Part shown: piece by piece, positions 53,101-62,100 of the stretch
How the letters are laid out: every line of letters starts with the position of its first letter
Numbering within the stretch: position 1 is the first letter of the stretch
Origin: Brachycybe producta
Lineage: Eukaryota > Arthropoda > Diplopoda > Playtdesmida > Andrognathidae
DNA length: 64,000 nt
Direction of reading: 5' to 3'
Assembly: GCA_036925085.1 (NCBI GenBank)
Contig: JAUPFP010000005.1
Span: 272,501 to 336,500 of the forward strand
Position numbers and translations under genes: made by a program
Notes under the pieces: model-generated
The model's input: only the letters and a program-made list of their open reading frames with translations
What the model was told of the DNA's origin: nothing
Database searches by the model: none

Positions 53101-56100
53101 AAAAGAATGAGCTGGGTTTCACATGAACGCCCCCTAAGAAACCCATGCTGGTTATCACACAAAAGATTGTTTTCCATAAGAAAATTCATTGAGGAGGAAT
53201 ATATAATATGTTCAAGGACCTTGCAAACTATCGAGGTTAAAGACACGGGTCTGTAATTAGTTACCTGAGACTTGTCTCCTGATTTAAAAATTGGACTAAC
53301 ATTAGCTAATTTCCACATATCTGGTACAATACCTACATCTAAACTCTGTTGAAAAATTAACTGAAGGTATGGACCCAATTCTTGTGCAAGATTTTTTAAA
53401 ATGATAGCATACATCTCATCTGAACCACTGGTTTTATTTGAGTCTAATTTTAGAAGTTGCTTGACTATCCCATCTGCAGTTATTACAATTTGATCCATAC
53501 AAAGAGATGTTGAAGGAAAACCCTCATGTGGTAATTGTGGTATGCCATCATTAATTGTGAAGACCTTCTTGTATTGTTCATTTAACAAGGTAGCTTTTCC
53601 TACTGGATCTGAAACAAGCTTCCCATTTGTGTCAACCAGAGAAGGAATAGATTCTCTACTTCGCCTAGAGTTCTTGATGTAACGCCAAAATAGTTTTGGG
53701 TCCGTTTTTAACCATTCTCCCAGCGTTTCTGTTTTAAAATTATCGTGAGCTAACAAGATTTCCCGTTTCGCTGCTGTGCGTGCAATACGGAATTCATTGC
53801 AATTCACTAATTTTGGGTGATTTCTAGCCCTATTCCTCCAAAAGTGTTGCTTACGAAGAGCCCTTTTAACTTTGCTAGTGTACCATACTGGTGTGGCACA
53901 GTCTCTAACTACCTTGGTTGGAATAAAGGAGGAAGACCCACTTAAAATTAAACTATGAAATCGTGACCAATTCAAATTCACATTTTGAGGATGGAAACAT
54001 TCTTTAAATTTATGAAAGTATCTATCAAATGTGACTTAAAACCATCCCAATTACATTTGTTAAAAAGAAACACTACTCTTTTAACCTCAGAAATTTTTTC
54101 CACACATGCATTAACATCACATAAGACAATCTGATGATCACTAATTCCCCCTGATATTCTAACATTGGATAATAACTCCGGACTATTAGTCAGTACTACA
54201 TCAAGAATTTTGTCATTTCTGGTTGGTTTAGTTACAACCTGTTCCGTAGAATAAGTATTCATACTATCTAAAAATGAAACTGCTAATGGCTTGTCACTGC
54301 CACTGATCACCGTATGCATTTCCCAGTTGATGTTTGGAAAATTTACATCACCTCCTAAAATAATCATTGGGCTATGGTATTTATGATGAAGAGTGTCCAA
54401 AGACGTCCTTACACTAGTGACATCTGCTATGGAGGATCCCGGTGGCCGATAGAAAGAATATAAAAACACCTTTTTACCATTCTTTAGCCTTAAACTACAA
54501 CATACTATTTCACAGTCTGTTTCAAAACTTGTTTCCCTGCAACTATGAAATATTTGTGAAATAGCTATGAAAACCCCACCCCCAGAACGACCAACCCTGT
54601 CTCTACGGTACACTGTGAAACCATCTGGAAATATTTCCCCATTATTAACAGTATCATCAAGCCATGACTCTGTACCAAGAATTATATTGCAACCAGTCTC
54701 CTCAACTGCCGCAATGAACTCAGGAACTTTGTTTCGTAGACTCCTACAGATAACTACCATAACCTTTACATGTGAAGGTATAGCTGAAGTGTGTTTTCCT
54801 AAATGATTTCCTTCCTGGACAGTGTTTGAAGAAATAATACCTGAAACAAAGGAACTATTGCTCCCAGCAACAAGCTGTGGAGCATTCATATTAGTATCAA
54901 CCCCCCCTAAAGCATTTGCACCTAAACCCCAAAACCCTCCAAGAGAGCCCTCCAAGAGAGCAAAACTGGGTCGTCACATAGTGTCAAGAAGCAGGAATGC
55001 TTGGCGATCATGTTTGCCGTGGGTAAATTCCGACCTTACATCTTTAACCGGGACTTTGTGATCGTAACTGATCACCATGCGCTGTCATTTGCTGACTGCC
55101 AAAAACCTGCAGGGCAGGTTGGGTCATTTGCAAATGCAGTTGCAGGAGTACCGGTATAAGATTCAGTTCAAGAAGGTTGAAACTTCATGAGGATGTCAAC
55201 TGTTTGAGTCGGTATCCGGTAAATGAAGTTCACGATCATTCTTTACCTGAACACGTCGAAGCAGACGTGTGTGAGGTAATTTACCGGGTCCGGTCCGAGG
55301 TGAATTGGTTTAGGGAGCAGGCCAATGACACTTGGTGCTCCAAGGTGAAACGTGAGCTCTTCACCGACCCAGACTCGAACTTAAGGTTCAAGTTTGTGGT
55401 GGCAAACAGGTTGCTGCATGCCATCAAATCTATACAGGATTGCACAAGAACTGTGTTGGTTGTGCCGAGGTCGTGTGAAGCCTTCTGCTTGCAGAAGTTG
55501 CACAATAGCTCTGAAGCTGGTCACTTTGGAGTGTACAAGACATACCAACGGATACATACTCGTTTCTACTGGTTAGGTATAAAACGTGACACAGTAGAGT
55601 ATGTTAAGTCATGCTTGGTGTGTCAGAGAGTACGAAAGTTCGCAAAAGCTCAAGGATTCTTGCAAACGATAGTTCCAGAGTACGCAGTTCATGCCTGGGG
55701 AATGGACTTCATTGGGCCGTTTCCCGCATTCGTGGGTAAAGTCACCTGTGTGTTGATCACGGTGGACTACTTCCCCAAGTACGGCGTGGAGAAGGCAGTA
55801 TGAAGGGCTACGGCCGCTTGTGTTGTAAAGTTCCTGAAAGATGAGATCTTGTTGGTGTATGGCACCGACAAGTCATCTCGGATCGTGGTTCCCAGTTCGG
55901 TAGCACGGTTTTGCGAAAGTTCCGGAGCACTATAACATAGCGCAGCACCACACGACGGCATACCATCCGCAAGCTAATGAGCTTACGGAGCGTACGAATA
56001 AAACCGTGATGGAAACTATCAAACCATTGGAACCAAACCTTTGGAACCCATTTAGAAATAATCTAAGACAAGAAATAGAAATGGTGCAGCGTAGGGCTGC

Positions 56101-59100
56101 AAGATTTGTAAAGGGACGGTATGCGTATACTGACAGCGTATCGTCTCTGCTCCAAGAGCTAGAATGGGAATCATTAGCAGGCCGAAGAAATGAGCAAAGC
56201 CTCGCTCTTCTGGGATGTTTGCTGTCTTGTGATAACATTACCCTGCTGAATGGGTTACTAACTAGAAATCTTCGTAAAGGTAGATTTGGGCATTCAAAAA
56301 CTTTCAAAGAATTAATGGCTAGGACTGATGCATATTTTTGGTCTTTTCTTCCTAATGTTATTAGATTATGGAATTCTCTTCCTGTGAATAGTTTTTTGTT
56401 AGGACGATTTCAATTTCATGATGATGTCTTATTTTTAAATAATGACAATCAGTCGTGATTGGGAGCAATCCCTCCCTGCCACATGGCTTTCGAGCTGATT
56501 GCAGGTGTATTTAATTGAATTGAATTGAATTGAATCAAGCATTACCTTAATCCCCTCAAGGACCAACGTGATTGGTTTGAAAAATTGCGGCCCGTCGTGT
56601 GGGCCTACAACACTGCGGTGCAGGAGAGCACGGAAGTGTCTCCGTACCAATTGTTGTTTTGCCGCGAACCAAGGTTGGAGATTGATAATCTCCTTCCTAA
56701 CGGTCCGGTCTGCGACTTGCTTGACCAGCAAGCCGTGGAGGAGAGTGCTTGTCAAAATTTGGTGGCCGCTCAGGCAAAGCAGAAGAGACGGTATGATGCT
56801 GGCCGGGTGAAGCCACCCCTGTACCAGCCTGGTACGAAGCCAAGAAGTGGAACTTCGCTTACAAGGCTGAACTAGGTACGGTGGTCCAACTGATTTCCGA
56901 CCTAGTCTACGAATTAGAATTCGTAGATGGGTATGGTCGGAAGGTGCGGGACCAGTTTCTCGTTGATAACCTGAAGCCGTACGTTCCCACATGTGGAGTT
57001 CGTGATGAAGATGGCCTAGGAGGCTCTGACACCTCATCGAACTCCAGTGGGACCAGTGATGCTGAGTCCCAGGCTGATAGGACGGTGGAGGATGATAATG
57101 TTCCTCCGGGACTGTCCAGTCGGCCTGGCTTGGCGAAGGAGCCTACCGACTCTGAGGCAGAGGAAGCACCTCAGCCCCAGCATAACCTCCGACCAAGGAA
57201 ACCGAAGGCATTTGAGATAGTGCAAGCTTCCCCTGCGGCACCAGTGGACACCAGTGCTCTACAGGGACTTTATGAGTACCTGCCCTGATGGGAGAGAGCA
57301 GGCCAATCCCTGGAATGGGATGACAGCCTGGTACGGAGAAATAAAAACTGGGCACCCAGAGACCCCTGGATGGGACACCACCTGTGTCACTGACAGATGG
57401 CAGTCGCCCGGGCAGAACTGGGTGGAGAAAGTCTGCAGTTGAAATTTTTGACCGTGATCTCTCCTGCATCTTTTCCCGGAGATTCGTACCGTGTAGTTGC
57501 CCCTAAAAAGGCAGAGGACGGTAGGATCTCTATGGAAACAGTGGTGGAGGTGGCTAATCGTATTTTAGCCGCCATGCTGCCACTGGTGGCCGGCGAGATT
57601 AGCGGCTAAGCGCCATCCTGTTTTAAAAAGTAAACAAGGACGGTCGTTTGCCGCTAGTTGGCACCTAAGGCAGGTGTTTCACCGGAGAAAACGGAAAGAT
57701 GCAGGATTGCTAGTTGCCAGTAGAAAACTGGTAGCTCTATTGAACCGAAGCCAGCTAGAAGTGGCTAGCTTGGCTGAGGAAAGCCCGGAGGCTGGGATGG
57801 ACACAACAGAGGGTTACGTGGTGCACATCACCAGGCAGTGGAGAGGCCAGTGTATCCGCTCTTCAGAGGACTCTTTAGAGTCTGAAGGGAGAGGAAAGGC
57901 CTCCCCGGGTAAACGGTCGATGACCGGATCCTGGGAGGGTACTCCCACTGTTCAAGGGAGTCCTCTGCACGTTGTTCCTTCGGGGAAAGCTGAAGAGGAC
58001 CGACTTGATTGGTTAGATGAAAGTCAGAAGTACCAGATGCTATCAAAAGGTTTTATGATTGCCGATCCTATGTCGGGGAGTTCCCTACCCAGCAGTGCCC
58101 GAAAGGATGGATTGAAATCCCAGAAAAATTCCGGTGCTGCTAGGTACGCTGCGCGGATGAGGGCTCTTACTGAGAGAGGCTCAGCGTGCGAGGAAGGAAG
58201 CTGCCATGGGGAAACTTACGCTGGCAGTAGGCCTTCCGGCTGAGGCCCTTGCTCATCCTGAGGGAGCCTCAAGGGCTGCCTGGCCTGTTAGCCAACCGTC
58301 TGTTAAGGGTTCACCCGAAACAGCGGCTGGTGGTTCAAGCTGGCAGTCTGGGACTCCCAAGAAGGACCGAAGAGTAGAGAAAAAGGCCAACCAGCCTTCA
58401 GTATCCACTCCAAGGAAGAGCACTCCAGTGAGTGGTGGTGGTGGTCAGGAACAGAACCGTTCCCGCCTTTTCACCCCACCAGTGGCCAGTCATCTAGCGG
58501 GGGAAAATGCTAAGACCTCATGAGGAGGTCCGGCCGGCTTCCCCGCAGGCAAGTGGAGTTATGAGGACCGTGCGCGGTACCACATGGCTCAAACGGCAAA
58601 GTGCGAAGCCCAAATAAAGAAGGCTAAGCAAGTTGAACGCCGACAGGAGTTCAAGCTCCGGACCTCTCAGTTTTTGCCCCTGCGGGGAACAAGTCCGGAA
58701 TCCGCTCATAACAGGGGAACTTCCTGTTGAACATGTTGCACATGTCGCACTTGTTGTGAGTGCCTCAACCGCTGCTGGCCAACAGTGCATTGCCCAGAGG
58801 GGGCGATGCAGGCTCCCAAGGTGCGGAAGGTAAAACTGTTGGTGGCCTGGGTCAGCCAACCCTTGCACTTGGGAAAGTAAATCTTCCCCAGAATGAACAA
58901 GGGTGTGTCGTGGCAGCACGACCACCCTCAATTGTCAAGTCGGCTACGGGAGCCAACTCGGAGGCGAGTACAGCTTCGGTTGTGAAGTCCAGTCACTCGA
59001 AGGGGGCTAACCACCCTCCTAAGTCGGACCGGCCCAGTGAGTCTTTGAGCTTAGGTGTGTCCGGCTCAAAGCACGGTAAACCTTCCCGCAAGAAAAAGAA

Positions 59101-62100
59101 ACTGAGAATGGACAAGAGAAGGTCCAGGTTTGGGAAGAAGGGAGGTCCAGGACCTTCTGGTCAGGAGTCCCAGGGGACGACTGCCAGAAGAGTTTGGACA
59201 GATGAGGAGGAGTCCCGACACGGTCGCACCGTGTCGGCCGGGAGCCAGCCGGACCACAGCCACCAGGTATTGACGGGGTGGCCGGATGGTAGGTCTATGT
59301 GAGACGTTGGTCTTGGCATGCCTCCATCCTTTCTGCAGGTGGTCGTGGTACCAAACCCGTGGGTTCGTCAGCTCGCCTTTACCTAGAGGTGGGGGCAGCC
59401 CGGCGGTGACAGTTAATGTTCCTACCAAACGTGGTCCCGTGCCTTCCATTGGAAGGACACCCTTTTCTCCGGGTCCCGACAATGGGGTCTTTGCGACCCC
59501 AGGACCGGAAGAGAAAGCCAGGTTTCTCCAGTCCGTTGGCAAGGGATGACGCCTTGGAGCCAGTCCTCCGTATTCAGAAGGAGAGGTCTTTCTGAATAAC
59601 CGACTTGTTCTGTGGCAGGACCAGCCGGGAATGAAGGGGTTCCAATACCTTGGTTATTACCGTTTGGGAGAGCCACTCCCGGTACCATGGGCGCCGTTGT
59701 TGCCGTCCTTTAGCATGCAATATGTGCTTGCTTTTGGCGGTAGAGACTTTCCGGTGTTGTTGGTCGTCAACCCGGTTAGGAGACGCTTTGTAATTTTGGA
59801 CGTAGTGGGGACAGGAGCTGGGCTAGTTTGTGTAGCCCAGCTTGCGTCACCATACATCCAGTGTCTCTTTGGCTGTGACTTAGAAGAGATGGTTGTGGAA
59901 TTTGTAGCCCAACCACTATGAGGGAGCGTGTCTGATCCTGCAGCCGCCCTCGTAGATTTTCTAACAAGTCGGACCCTCTGTGAGGGTCTGCAGCTTGCCA
60001 CTCTGGCCATAGAGGTATTTCGATGGCAGGAGGAGGCGAGGCTCAGGGGGACTGAGTTCGATATCAGAGGCGGGTGGCATAACACCCGGATGTGCCTGTG
60101 GTGGGTACGTCTGTGTATATTGGAGTGGATGGGCACTCTGGTGGTTCCATCGCCAACAAAGTCACCCTTAAACTGAGTGGGGGTCACAGGAGCAATCCTT
60201 TCTGGCTCAACCGACCTGATCCCGGGATGGATCAGTGAAGTTGAGAGGATTGTGACAACCCAGTTTTGCTCCTTTTTTAATTAGAAGGAGCAATCCTAAA
60301 TCCTGATGTCATCTGCTAGGCTGCTATAGTAGGCAGCCCGGCGGACGACATGAACTCCAGATAGGGAGACTGTCAACCCCCAGGTGGAACAGCCTGGGAG
60401 TACTTAATGGCAAGAGAGTGGATGTGTTGCTCCTTTGTTGTTTGTGATTCATCTGGAGCATTTCTTTGTGTTCTTTGTGTTTGGGTTTTTGCCACCTTCT
60501 CTCCTGGCTGAATTAGCCAGGAGATTGGTCTTTATTAATAGTAAGTGTTCATAATTTATTACACTGAATAAATCATCTTTATTTTATCTTACTACACACT
60601 GTGCCATGTGTCACTTTATTCTGGGGAAGTATCCGCGGGGAGGGTGGAGTTTCGCAGGTGGGATTTCGCCGGCACCACACCGTCCTGTTAGCGTCCTGTT
60701 CAGCTGATATTTCGCATCAGATGTCACGGTGGGATTCATCGGGGGTCCACCGTGTGCTCATCGTGTCGGCAGGAAATCACCGTCGACGTGCGGCGTGGGA
60801 GACTCCGGCCCGTCGTCACCCAGGGACCACGTGAAGCAAGAGGAGCAGTCCGTGCTCCGATCCCGGCCCCTAACGGAGTCAGGATCTGGTAAGACGGGGA
60901 AGTTTTGCCGGGTTATTGTGGCGGACCCAAGTCGGGTCATTACACTAGTGAGATGAACGGCACATTATATTATCTTCTCATTATACCGATTTTTTGTTTT
61001 GTCTTTGTGATTTATTGCCCTTCATAAATTATTTATTTGGGTATCATTTTGATACATTTAAAAAGAAAATCGATCGCTTTTTGATTTAAAGCTCAAATTT
61101 GCAAATTTGTGTCGACAATAGCTAGAAAATATACTTTGAGATAATAAAACCTTACAATAATATCAAAAATTATCTAAATCCATATACCGTAGTTTATTTT
61201 TAATAAATATAAATATTAGTTTTGTGTCATCATTTCAAACTGACTTACGTTATCCTAAATCCTGTAGAGCATCATGCTCCCCATAACCTTAGCGGTAGGG
61301 AGCAGGACCGACCTGGGACGTACTGGCCCAGGTGGCAAGGCAGCAAATGCCACCTGTACCAGTCCTTCCGGGCGCCGGTGCGTCATACATTTAGTTTTAT
61401 ACACTGTCGAATGGTGCACGTAATATGTGTTTAGATATATATTTAAAAAAGTACATGTATATTACCTGCATTTTTAAAATTTAAGGTAATTGTTAACAGC
61501 ACTTTAAATATACAATTCTAACTATCCTGGCACTGTGTATTACTTGAAAATTAAAGAAGTTATAGGATAAACAACTCAAAACTGGAAGGTCATCAGGAGC
61601 ATCTCAAAACTTAGAAGCAGACCAAACATATAGAAATTGTGACGCCTTCGGGATGTTCTAAAATTAGATGGACCTCGAGAGCCTCTTTCGTAATTCTGAA
61701 ATGTAAATTTACGTTTACCAAGGTTTAGAAACTACTTCGATTTTATACGTTTTGCTATATTGAAAAAATGTTGCTAATTTTTTGGCTCGCTTCGCTTGCC
61801 ACTAAAATATATAGATTGGAAGGGAAACGAAGCGGCAATGACAGATATTGCCGACCAAGAATTGTGTAGCCAGTACGTGCCTGTGGTCCACCAAAGATCC
61901 TGGCCGTGGGGGCCCGCTTCAGGCACATTGGCAGAAAAGCTTGAACCACCCTTGTATAATCCTGTACATAATCCTGATTACATAAAATCAGTAAAGCAAG
62001 CTGCACGGGCGCCCAAAGGTACTGTAATGGGGTGGGGGGCGCTTGCCTCCCTTTCAAAAGCAAATTTTCTTGTTTAGGACCTAGTACATAATATGTCTGC

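Larger units (their letters stand above)
48937..54978 (-). mobile_element. Nested family 1 relative (reversed), TSD TAGT
   Basis: Both ends are family 1 LTR ends (+ strand TGTAACGACCC at 48937 and GGGTCGTCACA at 54978), flanked by TAGT (48933-48936, 54979-54982). The RNase H frame is cut on one side and resumes on the other. In its own direction it holds 31 bp of 5' LTR, an almost complete LINE, the 3' coding module (51811-49700) and a full 3' LTR. Gag and pol are missing. Confidence 0.9.
45951..60944 (+). mobile_element. Gypsy-like LTR retrotransposon, family 1, with nested insertions
   Basis: Order on the + strand: truncated 5' LTR, leader, gag, zinc knuckle, RT end, RNase H, integrase, a long 3' coding module, 3' LTR. 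Insertions are 48937-54978 (a reversed relative) and 56023-56533 (LINE). Without them about 8.4 kb remain. PR and most of RT are deleted near 48385. The gene order with RT-RNase H before integrase is that of Gypsy/Metaviridae. It lies in the intron between TRIM37 exons 43799-43953 and 62209-62339. Confidence 0.9.

Noticed and set aside
57397-60176. Retroviral-type env gene
   Set aside because: No signal peptide, cleavage site or transmembrane helix in either copy, and the composition is basic and Ser-rich.
61803-62015. Extra TRIM37 exon between 43799-43953 and 62209-62339
   Set aside because: It would be phase 1-1, but the flanking exons join in phase 0; including it brings stops.
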